From: Nocardioides insulae DSM 17944
GTDB lineage: Bacteria; Actinomycetota; Actinomycetes; Propionibacteriales; Nocardioidaceae
Assembly (NCBI RefSeq): GCF_000422825.1
Contig: NZ_AUGU01000016.1
Location: forward strand, 1-64,000
Direction: 5' to 3'
DNA length: 64,000 nt
The translations under genes were made by a program, and so were the position numbers. The notes beneath the pieces were generated by a model that worked only from the letters and a program-made list of their open reading frames with translations, was not told the DNA's origin and made no database searches. This document shows, in pieces, positions 1 to 8,366 of this stretch; position 1 is the first letter of the stretch; each line of letters opens with the position of its first letter.

Positions 1-389
1 CCATCGGCGGCGGCTTCGACGGCCCGAACCCCTACAACATGATGAACTTCATCAACCGGGTCCCCGACGGCGCCTGCCTGACCCTGGAGACCCTGATGCG
101 CAGCACCCTGCCGGTCAACACGATGGCCCTGGCCATGGGCCTGCACTGCCGGGTCGGCAACGAGGACACCATCTGGGGCGCCAAGGGCGAGAAGATGACC
201 TCGGTCCAGCAGATCGAGCAGCTGGTCCGCATCGCCGGCGAGCTCGGCCGCGACGTCGCGACCGGCAAGGAGGCCCGCGACATCTACCGGATCGGCCAGA
301 CCTACGACTCGGTCGACGAAACCCTGGCCAGGCTCGGCTACGCACCCAACCGCCGTCCCGGCGAGCGTGGCTTCACCTTCCACGCCTGA
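1..389 (+). CDS. Beta-keto acid cleavage enzyme (BKACE, DUF849 family), C-terminal part
   Basis: The gene enters from the left edge; the frame starts at base 3 and ends at TGA 387-389. About 128 C-terminal residues are visible. The stretch around HCRVGNEDTIWG matches the conserved C-terminal part of the 3-keto-5-aminohexanoate cleavage (Kce) family, TIM-barrel enzymes that use zinc and acetyl-CoA to split a beta-keto acid into acetoacetate and a CoA ester. The substrate cannot be told from this fragment; dehydrocarnitine and ketoaminohexanoate are known family substrates. It lies 31 nt before an MFS transporter gene and an overlapping hydrolase gene, which suggests one catabolic operon. Confidence 0.8.
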   Translation, partial: IGGGFDGPNPYNMMNFINRVPDGACLTLETLMRSTLPVNTMALAMGLHCRVGNEDTIWGAKGEKMTSVQQIEQLVRIAGELGRDVATGKEARDIYRIGQTYDSVDETLARLGYAPNRRPGERGFTFHA

Positions 390-420
390 TCCGCGTCCAT
401 CAGTCAGGAGGAAGCCACCC

Positions 421-1734
421 ATGACCATGTCCACGACCGGAGTCGCCTCGCTGAGTACGCCGACCACCCGGCCCCCCGTGACCGAGCGTCTCTTTCCGTG
501 GGTCGTGTTCGCACTGACCTTCGGGCTGCTGCTCAGCGACCACATGTCGCGGCAGGTGCTGTCGGCGATCTTTCCCTTCCTCGAGGCCGAGTGGGGACTC
601 ACGAACACCCAGCTCGGTAGCCTGACCAGCGTGGTGGCTCTCGCCGCCGGTGCGCTGGCCGTACCGTTGTCGATCCTCGGCGACCGCTTCGGCCGGGTGC
701 GGGCCATCCTGCTGATGGGAACGGTCTGGAGCGTGGCGACCCTGGGGTGCGCGCTCGCCGCCGGTTACGGGCAATTGATGATGGCCCGGGTGCTGCTCGG
801 CGTCGGAGAGGCCGCCTTCGGCAGCGTGGGACTGGCCGTGGTGCTCGCGGTGTTCCCGCCCCACCGGCGCGCCGTGTTCACCGGCAGCTTCATGGCCGGC
901 AGCGTGTTCGGCGCGGTGGTCGGTGTGGCCCTGGGCGGCATCGCCGCCGAACGGCTGGGCTGGCGCGCGTCGTTCGTGGTGATGGCCGTCATCGGTCTCA
1001 TGTTGGTGGTGCTCTACCGCGTGCTGATCACCGAGGAACGGTTGGAGCGCCACCGCCAGGAGAGCGACGAGCCGGCCGCGGTCACCGCGGTCCGACCGCC
1101 GCTGTCCACCCTCTTCTCCACGCCCGCAGTGATCCTCGCCTACGCCGCCAGCGGTATCCAGCTCTTCGCCGCCGGGACGCTCTACAGCTGGCTGCCCACC
1201 TACCTGCACCGCACCTACGACCTGCCCGTCGAGAGGGCGGCCGTGGTCGGATCCGGGTTCTTCATGCTGATGGGTGTCGGCATGATCGTGTGCGGGGCGT
1301 TGACCGACCGGCTGTCCTTCGCCCTGCCGATCCGGACGTGGACGATCGCGCTGCTCTACTCCGCGATCACCCTGGTCATGCTGGGCCTGTCGTTCCTCCA
1401 GGAGCCGGGGGCGGTGCAGATGGCGCTCCTCGGAGTCGGCGCCTTCTTCAGCGCGGGCACGGCCGGGCCAGCCGGGGCCATGGTCGCCCGGCTGACGCCC
1501 GAGCCGATCCGGGCGACCGCGATGGGCACCCTGACCCTGGCCAACAACCTGCTGGGGCTGGCGGCCGGACCGTTCGTCATCGGGGTGCTGGCCGATCGGT
1601 TCGGACTGGACGTCGCCTTCTTCGCGCTGCCGGTGGCCTGCGCGGTCAGCGCGATTCTCTTCTGGGCCGGTCGCTGCAGCTACCCCGCCGCGCTGGCCAA
1701 GGTGCAGGCGAGGGTCGAGGAGGCGAGGGCATGA
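421..1734 (+). CDS. MFS transporter
   Basis: A 437-residue integral membrane protein with about 12 hydrophobic segments, the usual size for a major facilitator. The loop 2-3 signature GDRFGR is at residues 87-92. ATG 421 is chosen because AGGAGG lies about 9 nt upstream; an in-frame start at 367 would overlap the previous gene and has no ribosome site. The substrate is unknown. Its place between a beta-keto acid cleavage enzyme gene and a small hydrolase gene suggests uptake of an organic acid or amino-acid-like carbon source. The stop overlaps the next start (ATGA), so translation is probably coupled. Confidence 0.85.
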   Translation: MTMSTTGVASLSTPTTRPPVTERLFPWVVFALTFGLLLSDHMSRQVLSAIFPFLEAEWGLTNTQLGSLTSVVALAAGALAVPLSILGDRFGRVRAILLMGTVWSVATLGCALAAGYGQLMMARVLLGVGEAAFGSVGLAVVLAVFPPHRRAVFTGSFMAGSVFGAVVGVALGGIAAERLGWRASFVVMAVIGLMLVVLYRVLITEERLERHRQESDEPAAVTAVRPPLSTLFSTPAVILAYAASGIQLFAAGTLYSWLPTYLHRTYDLPVERAAVVGSGFFMLMGVGMIVCGALTDRLSFALPIRTWTIALLYSAITLVMLGLSFLQEPGAVQMALLGVGAFFSAGTAGPAGAMVARLTPEPIRATAMGTLTLANNLLGLAAGPFVIGVLADRFGLDVAFFALPVACAVSAILFWAGRCSYPAALAKVQARVEEARA

Positions 1735-2327
1735 GTACGCCGAGCCTCGTCCTCGTTCCTGGCCTGCGGGGCCCTGCGCCGAAGCACTGGCAGACATGGC
1801 TGTCCCACCGCCAGACCGATCAGGGCCGACAGGTGCGCACCGTGCCGTTGAGGGGGCGGGATCACGACGACCTGGCCGAGCGGGTCGCCGACCTGGAGGA
1901 GGCGGTCTCGGCGGCCGCCGGCCCGGTCGTGATCGCTGCGCACAGCGCGGGCGTGATCACCACGGTGCACTGGGCGGCGCGGCACCCGGCGTCGACGGGT
2001 GCGGTTCGGGGAGCGCTGCTGGCCACTCCGCCCGACCTGGTCTCACCGCTGGCCGAGGAGTACCCGTCGCTGGACCGGCTGGCCGCGGGGGGCTGGACGC
2101 CGGTGCCGCGGCACCGGCTGCCGTTCCCCAGTGTGGTCGCGGTGAGCACCGACGACCGGATCGGCGATCTTCCCCGGATCGAGGAGTACGGCGCCGCGTG
2201 GGGCAGCCGTCTCGAGAACCTCGGCGCGGTCGGTCACCTCAACCCGGCCGCCGGCTACGGACCCTGGTGGCGGGGCGAGGAGCTGCTCGCGCAGTTGGGC
2301 ATGCCCCTGCGGGTCGACGTCGCCTGA
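1731..2327 (+). CDS. RBBP9/YdeN-type alpha/beta hydrolase
   Basis: A 198-residue cytoplasmic protein. The N-terminal LVLVPGLRGPAPKHWQTW is typical of the RBBP9/YdeN serine hydrolase family. The nucleophile elbow is visible as AHSAG (Ser about residue 64), and a late GHLNP supplies the catalytic His. Members are small serine hydrolases, mostly of unknown substrate. The start overlaps the MFS stop by four bases (ATGA), so it is probably co-translated with the transporter and may act on the imported compound or its product. That role is inferred from position only. Confidence 0.8.
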   Translation: MSTPSLVLVPGLRGPAPKHWQTWLSHRQTDQGRQVRTVPLRGRDHDDLAERVADLEEAVSAAAGPVVIAAHSAGVITTVHWAARHPASTGAVRGALLATPPDLVSPLAEEYPSLDRLAAGGWTPVPRHRLPFPSVVAVSTDDRIGDLPRIEEYGAAWGSRLENLGAVGHLNPAAGYGPWWRGEELLAQLGMPLRVDVA

Positions 2328-2392
2328 CCCGCGCTGGTCCCCGCGGCACCCCGTTGAGGCCCCGTGTGCCACGGCGGGACGTGACGGTTGGT

Positions 2393-2398
2393 TAGGGT
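2393..2398 (+). promoter_or_regulatory. -10 box TAGGGT, probable leaderless start of the YihY gene
   Basis: TAGGGT is followed after 7 nt by the GTG start at 2406, with no ribosome site between. This spacing places the likely transcription start at or next to the start codon. No good -35 box is visible. Confidence 0.45.
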
Positions 2399-2405
2399 GT
2401 GACTC

Positions 2406-3521
2406 GTGGGGGCTGTCGCGGCGATCGACCAGGCACAGCGACGCTTCCCGCCGGTGGCCTTCCCGTTGGCGGTGGTCTACAAGTTCTTCGACGACCAGGG
2501 CAACTACCTGGCCGCGGTGGCGACCTACTACGCCTTCATCGCGATCTTCCCGCTGATGCTGTTGGGCTCCTCGATCCTCGGCTTCTTCCTCGAAGGTCGG
2601 CCGCACCTGCAGGAGGAACTGCTCGACTCGGCGTTCGCGCAGTTCCCGATCATCGGTGACCAGCTCGGCCGTCCCGAGGGACTGACCGGCTCGACGACGG
2701 CGATCGTCGTGGGATCGCTGGTGGCCCTCTACGGTGCGCTCGGGCTCGGTCTGGCGATCCAGCACATCGTCAACACCGCCTGGTCGGTACCGCGCAACAG
2801 TCGGCCGAACCCGATCCTGCTCCGCGTGCGCAGCCTGGTCGTGCTCACAACGGCCGGCTTCGCCCTGCTGGCGATCAGCCTGACCTCGGTGCTGATCACC
2901 ACCACCGACGTTCTCGGCGACTTCGGCGGCGGGGTCCAGAGCCTGATCATCGCCCTGCTCACCATCCTCATCGTCGGCACCATGCTGACCCTGCTGCTGC
3001 GGGTGGCCACGGCGCGGCAGCACCAGTTGCTCAGCGCCATCCCGGGGGCGTTCTCGCTCGCCGTGATGTGGCAGCTCCTCCAGTACGTCGGAACCGTGTA
3101 CGTCACCCGGGTGATCAGCGGGACCCAGGGCATGAACCAGACCTTCGCACTGGTCCTCGGTCTGATCGGTCTGATCTACATCGCCGCTGTGATGGGGGTC
3201 TTCGGGATCCAGATCAACGTCGTACTGGCCCGCCGGCTGTGGCCGCGTGCGCTGCTGACGCCGTTCACCGATGCGATCGACCCCACCGACGCCGACCGGC
3301 GTGCCTACGCCTCCTATGCACTGATGCAGCGGCACAAGGGCTTCGAGACCATCACGGTCACCTTCGACCAGCGCGACGGCGAGACCCACGAGATCGTGAT
3401 GAACCCGAACTGGGCCGCCAAGGGCAAGCCGTCGCCTGCCGAGCCGGAGACCGACTCTGACCCGCAGTCGGTCAACCCGCACCTTCCGCCCGAACCCTGG
3501 GACCGTCCCGAGCATCGGTGA
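2406..3521 (+). CDS. YihY/BrkB-family inner membrane protein
   Basis: A 371-residue protein with about six hydrophobic segments. The N-terminal region (FFDDQGNYLAAVATYYAFIAIFPLML) is characteristic of the YihY/virulence factor BrkB family; the name RNase BN used for some members is now considered wrong. Function is not established. The last 70 residues form a charged cytoplasmic tail rich in Pro and Glu, typical of actinobacterial members. The GTG start is set by the upstream -10 box. It is probably transcribed on its own, since the previous gene ends 78 nt earlier. Confidence 0.85.
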   Translation: MGAVAAIDQAQRRFPPVAFPLAVVYKFFDDQGNYLAAVATYYAFIAIFPLMLLGSSILGFFLEGRPHLQEELLDSAFAQFPIIGDQLGRPEGLTGSTTAIVVGSLVALYGALGLGLAIQHIVNTAWSVPRNSRPNPILLRVRSLVVLTTAGFALLAISLTSVLITTTDVLGDFGGGVQSLIIALLTILIVGTMLTLLLRVATARQHQLLSAIPGAFSLAVMWQLLQYVGTVYVTRVISGTQGMNQTFALVLGLIGLIYIAAVMGVFGIQINVVLARRLWPRALLTPFTDAIDPTDADRRAYASYALMQRHKGFETITVTFDQRDGETHEIVMNPNWAAKGKPSPAEPETDSDPQSVNPHLPPEPWDRPEHR

Positions 3522-3581
3522 GCCTGGCCCGGACCGCGGTCCGGTATCGGTCTGGTGAGCAGTCCGGCGGGCGGAGCACCG

Positions 3582-4145
3582 TCAGCGCAGCGGGACGAAG
3601 CGGTAGTGACCGTGCCGGGTGATCACCACGTCGTCATCGGTGAGGTCGACGCGGAGCATCCGACCCCGCACCGGGATCACCAGTCGTCCGTGTGCGGCCA
3701 GCTGGTCCACGAGGGAGTCCGGCAGCTCCTCGGCCTCGGCGGACACCAGGATCCGGTCGTACGGCGCATGCTCGGGCAAACCGAGCACGCCCGGCCGAGC
3801 GGCCCCGATGCCGGCCCAGGGGCAGTCCAGTGCGGCCAGGTTGTCGCCGCCGAACCGGACCAGCGCCGGCTCGAGTTCGACCCCGCGGACCTGCCCGGTC
3901 GGACCGGTGAGCCAGGCCAGCAGCGCCGTGGTCCAGCCGGAGCCCGACCCCACGTCGAGCACGCGGTGCCCCGGCTCGACGCGGAGCAGCCGGAGCATGT
4001 CGGCGACGGTGCGGGGCTGGGAGTTGGTCTGGCCGTGCCCGATCGGGATGGGGCCGTCGTATCCAGCCCGCCGACGGTCCGCGCGGGGCAGGAACCCAGC
4101 CCGCGGCACCGCCGCGAAGGCGGCCTCGACCCGGTCGCCGCTCAT
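3582..4145 (-). CDS. Protein-L-isoaspartate O-methyltransferase-like protein
   Basis: A 187-residue methyltransferase. The SAM-binding glycine motif VLDVGSGSG is at residues 62-70, and the preceding GHGQTNSQPRTVADML is the Pcm signature region. Pcm enzymes methylate isoaspartyl residues in aged proteins so they can revert to aspartate. At 187 residues it is slightly shorter than E. coli Pcm, so a related substrate is possible. ATG 4145 is chosen because the family N-terminus begins there; upstream in-frame sequence is only the antisense of the next gene. It is divergent from the HelD-like gene, and a 22-bp-period repeat lies between them. Confidence 0.75.
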   Translation of the reverse strand: MSGDRVEAAFAAVPRAGFLPRADRRRAGYDGPIPIGHGQTNSQPRTVADMLRLLRVEPGHRVLDVGSGSGWTTALLAWLTGPTGQVRGVELEPALVRFGGDNLAALDCPWAGIGAARPGVLGLPEHAPYDRILVSAEAEELPDSLVDQLAAHGRLVIPVRGRMLRVDLTDDDVVITRHGHYRFVPLR

Positions 4146-4175
4146 GGGCCCGATTCTCCCACGCCTCCCATGATC

Positions 4176-4263
4176 GAGTCGGGCCTCCTGGACGGTCGAG
4201 TCGGGCGTTAGGGACCGTTGAGTGGGGCCTTGCGGACCGTTGAGTCGGGCCTTGCGGACCGAC
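4176..4263. repeat. 22-bp-period tandem repeat, locus A
   Basis: Four units start at 4176, 4198, 4220 and 4242, each exactly 22 bp apart. A typical unit begins GAGTCGGGCC and ends GGACCGTT. The copies differ by a few bases, and the series decays into the sequence at 4264. It fills most of the space between the divergent pcm-like and helD-like genes. Related arrays lie at 43866 and 60911. Confidence 0.8.
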
Positions 4264-4376
4264 GAGCGTCCGAGGTGCAGCACGGGAATCCGGAGTTCGC
4301 GGGTGACCCGGTAGAGTTGACCCCTTGCCGTCGCCGACCGTCGCTGGTCGGCGCGGGTGCAGATGGGGCGCAGCGG

Positions 4377-6563
4377 GTGAAGGAACAGGCGTTGACTGAG
4401 GAACTGGTCGAGCGGGAGATCGCAGCAGAGCAGGCGTTCGTGGACCGGGTCTATGCCCAGTTGGAGAGCTCCGCCAAGGCGGCCGAGGAGCTCGCCCGCG
4501 AGGGCCATGACCGCGGCCGGCTCGGTCACGAGGGTGGTCTGGTCGAGCGGGATGCGATGGTGTTCCAGGCGGCCCGGCGGATCGCTCAGCTGGACGCCGC
4601 CCACGAGGGGCTGGTCTTCGGTCGTTTGGACCTGCGCTCCGAAGCCGACCCCGCCCCGCGCTACATCGGCCGGATCGGTCTGCGCGACGAGCAGCGTGAC
4701 TCGCTGCTGATCGACTGGCGCGCCCCCGCGGCGGCGGTCTTCTACCAGGCGACCGCCGCCGAGCCGCAGCAGGTCGTACGCCGCCGCGTGCTGCGCAGCG
4801 CCGGCCGTTCGGTCGTCGGGGTCGAGGACGAACTGCTCGACAGCGAGGCCGACACCGACCTGCCGATCGTCGGCGAGGGTGCGCTGATGGCCCAGCTCTC
4901 CCGGGCTCGAGACCGGCAGATGCACTCCATCGTGGCGACGATCCAGGCCGAGCAGGACCGAGCGATCCGAGCACCTGCCAAGGGGGTCGTGGCGATCTCG
5001 GGCGGTCCCGGCGTGGGCAAGACCGTGGTCGCTCTGCACCGGGCGGCGTACCTCCTCTACAGCGATCGGCGCCGCTACGAGTCCGGCGGCGTCCTGGTGG
5101 TCGGCCCGTCCGGGGTCTTCATGCGCTACATCGAGCGGGTGCTGCCCAGCCTGGGCGAGACCGCGGTGGCGCTGCGCTCCCTCGGCGAGGTCGTCGACGG
5201 CGTACGCGCGACCCGGCACGACGATCCGGCCACGGCGGCGATCAAGGGGTCGGCGCGGATGGCGGAGGTGCTGCGCCGTACCACCCGGCAGCAGGCACCG
5301 GGCTCGCCGACCGATTTCCGGATCTTCTACCGCGATGACGTGCTCGCCCTGCAGCCCGGCAAGCTCGGTCAGCTGCGCCGGCAGCTGATGTCCCAGGGCC
5401 GGCGCAACCAGACCATCCGCCGGGTGCCGCGGGCGTTGCTGGACCAGCTGTGGCGCCAGGTGAAGGGTGATCGCGGTCGCGAGCGGGGCCGGGCGGCGTT
5501 CGATGACGAGCTCCTCGACCACGCCGACTTCGTCGACTTCGCGGCCGCCTGGTGGCCGGCCCTGGACGCCGGCCAGGTGCTGGGCTGGCTGCGCGACCCG
5601 GAGTTCCTCGCCCGGGTGGGTAACCAGCTGCTCAGCCACGACGAGCAGCAGGTGCTGCTCAAGTCGTGGTCGGGCCGTCCCGTCGACGATCTCGCGGTCG
5701 AGGACATCCCGCTGCTCGACGAGCTGCGCTACGCCCTGGGCGACCTGCCGGAGGCGCCCGCCGACGAGCGGGACGTCGACGCCAACGGCATCGACCTCAC
5801 CGAGCTGGTCACCTCCGCCGATCGGGAGTTCGCCAGCGGTCCCGGATGGCAGCCGCCGAAGTACCGCATCGAGGACGACCCGTTCGCCCACGTCCTGATC
5901 GACGAGGCGCAGGACCTCACCCCGATGCAGTGGCGGATGGTCGGACGTCGGGGCCGCACCGCGTCCTGGACCATCGTCGGTGACCCCGCCCAGTCGTCCT
6001 GGCCGGTGCCGCGGGAGGCCGCGCAGGCGCGCGCGGACGCGCTGGAGGGCAAGCGGACCCATGAGTTCCACCTGGCCACCAACTACCGCAACAGCTCCGA
6101 GATCTACGACTTCGCCGCGGCGTACGCCGAGCGCGTCGGCCTGGACGCCGACCTGCCAACCGCGGTGCGCTCCACCGGGATCGACCCGGTGGTGCACGAG
6201 GACGTCCACGACCTGGAGACGGCCGTGCGGGAGGTGGTCGGCGACCTGGCCGGGCAGGTCAGCGGCACGGTCGGCATCGTGGTGCCGGTGGCGCGGCGCT
6301 CGGAGGCCAACCGCTGGCTGGCCTCCTGGCCCGAGTTCGCTGCGGCCGCCCCGTCGGCGGCCGCCTCCGCCGCCGACCCGGCCGCCCCGCCCTCGGGGGA
6401 GGACCGCATCGTCGTCCTCACCGGCCTGGACACCAAGGGCCTGGAGTTCGACGGCATCGTCGTCGTCCGCCCGCAGGAGATCGAGGACGAGTCCGCCACC
6501 GGACGGGCCACCCTGTACGTCGTGCTCACCCGCGCCACCCAGCTGCTCACGACGGTCAGCTGA
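4377..6563 (+). CDS. HelD/HelR-family RNA polymerase-associated ATPase
   Basis: A UvrD-like superfamily 1 ATPase of about 728 residues. An N-terminal helical arm (EREIAAEQAFVDRVYAQLE) is followed by Walker A GGPGVGKT at 209-216 and Walker B DEAQDL near 509, and the protein ends in a helicase 2A-like module (YVVLTRATQ). This layout matches HelD, which recycles stalled RNA polymerase, and actinobacterial HelR, which also displaces rifamycins; the sequence alone does not separate them. GTG 4377 is used; TTG 4392, preceded by AAGGAAC, is an equal alternative. A TAGAGT box at 4312-4317 could be its -10 element, giving a leader of 50-70 nt. Confidence 0.85.
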   Translation: MKEQALTEELVEREIAAEQAFVDRVYAQLESSAKAAEELAREGHDRGRLGHEGGLVERDAMVFQAARRIAQLDAAHEGLVFGRLDLRSEADPAPRYIGRIGLRDEQRDSLLIDWRAPAAAVFYQATAAEPQQVVRRRVLRSAGRSVVGVEDELLDSEADTDLPIVGEGALMAQLSRARDRQMHSIVATIQAEQDRAIRAPAKGVVAISGGPGVGKTVVALHRAAYLLYSDRRRYESGGVLVVGPSGVFMRYIERVLPSLGETAVALRSLGEVVDGVRATRHDDPATAAIKGSARMAEVLRRTTRQQAPGSPTDFRIFYRDDVLALQPGKLGQLRRQLMSQGRRNQTIRRVPRALLDQLWRQVKGDRGRERGRAAFDDELLDHADFVDFAAAWWPALDAGQVLGWLRDPEFLARVGNQLLSHDEQQVLLKSWSGRPVDDLAVEDIPLLDELRYALGDLPEAPADERDVDANGIDLTELVTSADREFASGPGWQPPKYRIEDDPFAHVLIDEAQDLTPMQWRMVGRRGRTASWTIVGDPAQSSWPVPREAAQARADALEGKRTHEFHLATNYRNSSEIYDFAAAYAERVGLDADLPTAVRSTGIDPVVHEDVHDLETAVREVVGDLAGQVSGTVGIVVPVARRSEANRWLASWPEFAAAAPSAAASAADPAAPPSGEDRIVVLTGLDTKGLEFDGIVVVRPQEIEDESATGRATLYVVLTRATQLLTTVS

Positions 6564-6585
6564 GTCGTTCGTCCGACGCGGCTCC

Positions 6586-6619
6586 GCCCCGGGGTCGTCG
6601 TGGTCGACGGCCCCGGGGC
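6586..6619. terminator. Bidirectional hairpin terminator between helD-like gene and dctP
   Basis: GCCCCGGGG (6586-6594) pairs perfectly with CCCCGGGGC (6611-6619). It sits between the convergent stops at 6563 and 6650. There is no T-tract, as is common in actinobacteria. Confidence 0.55.
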
Positions 6620-6649
6620 CCAGACGTGGTGCCGGGTGTGGGGTCGCGG

Positions 6650-7939
6650 TCAGCTCGGGCGGTGTTCCTCGAAGGCGTCCGCGTAGAGGGCCTCGGCCAG
6701 CGGCCGGTAGTCGGTCTTCGGGTCGTACCACTGGTCGAAGTCCGCGGTGGTGCCGGCGTCGGCGTAGCCGAGCGACTCGGCCTCGGCGGTCCACTTCTCG
6801 ACCGACTCGGCGATCTTGTCGGTCAGGTCGTCGCCGGCGACGCCTGACGCGGCGATCTCCTCGTTCTTCTCGGTGTTGAACTCCTCGATCGAGGTCTGGA
6901 CGTCCTCGGGGAACTGCTCGATCGCGCCGCCTGCGGCCTTCGCCTGCTTGATCGCCTCGGCGTTGCCGCCGACGGTGGTCATCATCTGGCCCTGGAAGTA
7001 GTCGACGTACGTGTCGAAGATGACCTGCTGGTAGGCCAGCGGGAGCTCCTCGAAGGACGAGCCGGCCACCATCGCGCCGGGGGCGCGGGTGAAGCTCGTG
7101 GTCGTCATGTACCCGACGTTCGGTGCGACCTCGAAGATCCCGCTCTCGGCTGAGGGCACCAGCTGGGCCAGGGTGCAGTCGACCGTGCCGCGCTGCAGCG
7201 CCTCGTAGGTCTCGGTGTACTCCATCGAGACCGGCGAGGCACCCAGGTGGCTCATCAACTCGCCCTGGGTCTTGGACGCGATCCGGACCTGGCGGCCGTC
7301 CCAGTCATCGGCGGCGACACCGGTGTCGCTGCACACCGAGTAATAGCCGCCCGAGGCGACCACCGGGACGAGGGGGTGCAGGCCCTTGGACTCATACTCC
7401 TCGACCACCTCGGGGGTGTCCCAAGAGACGTCCGCGGCCACCGCGTTGGCGATCATCTCGCCGACGAAGGGTGAGGGGGAGATGCCGGCCAGGGCGTCGC
7501 CGACGGCATTGACCGCCGGGAACTCGGTGGGTTCGTAGACCGGGAGGGTGTAGGCGAGGTCGATCCGACCGTCCGCCAGGGCGTCGTGGACCTCGGTGTA
7601 GCCGGCGATCGCCTGGCCCCAGACGGTCTCGACGGTGATCTTGCCGCCGGACCTCTCCTCGAGGGCGGTGGCGAACTCGGTGCCGGAGGGGGACTGGATG
7701 GACTGCTCGGAGGCCGCGGAGGGCTGGAAGGTGAGGGTCACGGGGTCGAGGTCGGCCAGGGCCTCGTCGATCTCCGCCTGGGAGGCGCCGGCCGCGTAGC
7801 CCTCGCCGCCGCCGGAAGCGTCGTCATCGCCGCCGCCGGCGCTCCCGGCGCAGGCGGTGAGGGCGATTGACAGGGTGACCGCCGCGGCGCATGCCTGCGA
7901 CGTGCGCGCGGCGGTGCGCCTGGGGTGTTTCAACTTCAT
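6650..7939 (-). CDS. TRAP-type (DctP family) substrate-binding lipoprotein
   Basis: A 429-residue exported protein. The signal peptide ends in a lipobox (LTAC, Cys 30), followed by a Gly/Asp-rich linker, so it should be anchored to the outer face of the membrane. The mature part has the DctP fold: a TFQPSAASEQSI N-terminus, a GRIDLAYTLP substrate-site strand and VRIASKTQGELMSHLGASPV in the middle. DctP proteins deliver organic acids to the DctQM permease, but no dctQ or dctM gene lies beside it, so it is an orphan here. The ATG is preceded by a strong AGGAGGAG ribosome site. The 427-bp upstream region carries two palindromes that may be operators. Confidence 0.8.
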   Translation of the reverse strand: MKLKHPRRTAARTSQACAAAVTLSIALTACAGSAGGGDDDASGGGEGYAAGASQAEIDEALADLDPVTLTFQPSAASEQSIQSPSGTEFATALEERSGGKITVETVWGQAIAGYTEVHDALADGRIDLAYTLPVYEPTEFPAVNAVGDALAGISPSPFVGEMIANAVAADVSWDTPEVVEEYESKGLHPLVPVVASGGYYSVCSDTGVAADDWDGRQVRIASKTQGELMSHLGASPVSMEYTETYEALQRGTVDCTLAQLVPSAESGIFEVAPNVGYMTTTSFTRAPGAMVAGSSFEELPLAYQQVIFDTYVDYFQGQMMTTVGGNAEAIKQAKAAGGAIEQFPEDVQTSIEEFNTEKNEEIAASGVAGDDLTDKIAESVEKWTAEAESLGYADAGTTADFDQWYDPKTDYRPLAEALYADAFEEHRPS

Positions 7940-8126
7940 CGTTGTCTCCTCCTCGGTGCGGTCGGGCCCAGGGGCCGCGACTCATCGGGCGATCGCGAGT
8001 CGGGGGTCCGCGCGACGGCGCTCACGCGGTCGATGAGCGCGGACGCACTCGCATGGTCAGAGGACCTGTGGCTCGGGCTGTTCGATTGGTCGAGACCGAA
8101 GCCAGGTCGAGGCGGCGGACTGGCCG

Positions 8127-8144
8127 CTATGACGCACGTCATAG
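8127..8144. promoter_or_regulatory. Palindrome CTATGAC-GCAC-GTCATAG, candidate operator
   Basis: Two perfect 7-bp arms are separated by 4 nt. It is AT-richer than its surroundings and lies about 190 bp upstream of the dctP start. The size and spacing fit a dimeric transcription factor site. The regulator is not identifiable. Confidence 0.5.
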
Positions 8145-8192
8145 TCAACTGCAGTGGCGCGATCGCCACCAAGACCAGCCGGGGATCGACCC

Positions 8193-8209
8193 CATAGGTG
8201 GCACCTATG
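8193..8209. promoter_or_regulatory. Palindrome CATAGGTG-G-CACCTATG, candidate operator
   Basis: Two perfect 8-bp arms flank one central base. It lies about 66 bp from the first palindrome, centre to centre, and 158 bp before the membrane protein start. The two palindromes share only the CATAG/CTATG ends, so they could bind different factors. Confidence 0.45.
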
Positions 8210-8366
8210 AGTGGCACGGCTGAGTGTCACGGCGCGGATCACCGACCCGACCCCGATGTGTGCCCCGATGGGTGCCCCGATGACCGGCTCGGACGTCGGC
8301 GGCCGGGCCCGGCGCGTCCCACGATCGGTCTCTGCCATGATCTGCTTCCCCAGGACAGGAGTCCCC

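Larger units (their letters stand above)
7940..8366. other. Non-coding divergent region between dctP and a membrane protein gene
   Basis: No convincing gene was found in these 427 bases. The region holds the dctP ribosome site (next to 7939) and two perfect palindromes (8127-8144 and 8193-8209). The last 150 bases probably carry the promoter of the plus-strand membrane protein gene. A GTG at 8211 is in frame with that gene, but the extra 52 residues look non-coding. Confidence 0.6.

Noticed and set aside
4220..4260. GGGCCTTGC near the helD-like gene looks like half of a rifamycin-associated element
   Set aside because: Only one arm as I remember the element is present, and the same bases belong to the 22-bp repeat family found at unrelated genes.
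3582..6794. 1070-codon reading frame opposite the HelD-like gene
   Set aside because: Only its last 187 codons resemble a protein family; the rest is an antisense shadow caused by high GC.
8211..8366. N-terminal extension of the membrane protein gene from GTG 8211
   Set aside because: The extra residues look random, and ATG 8367 has its own ribosome site.
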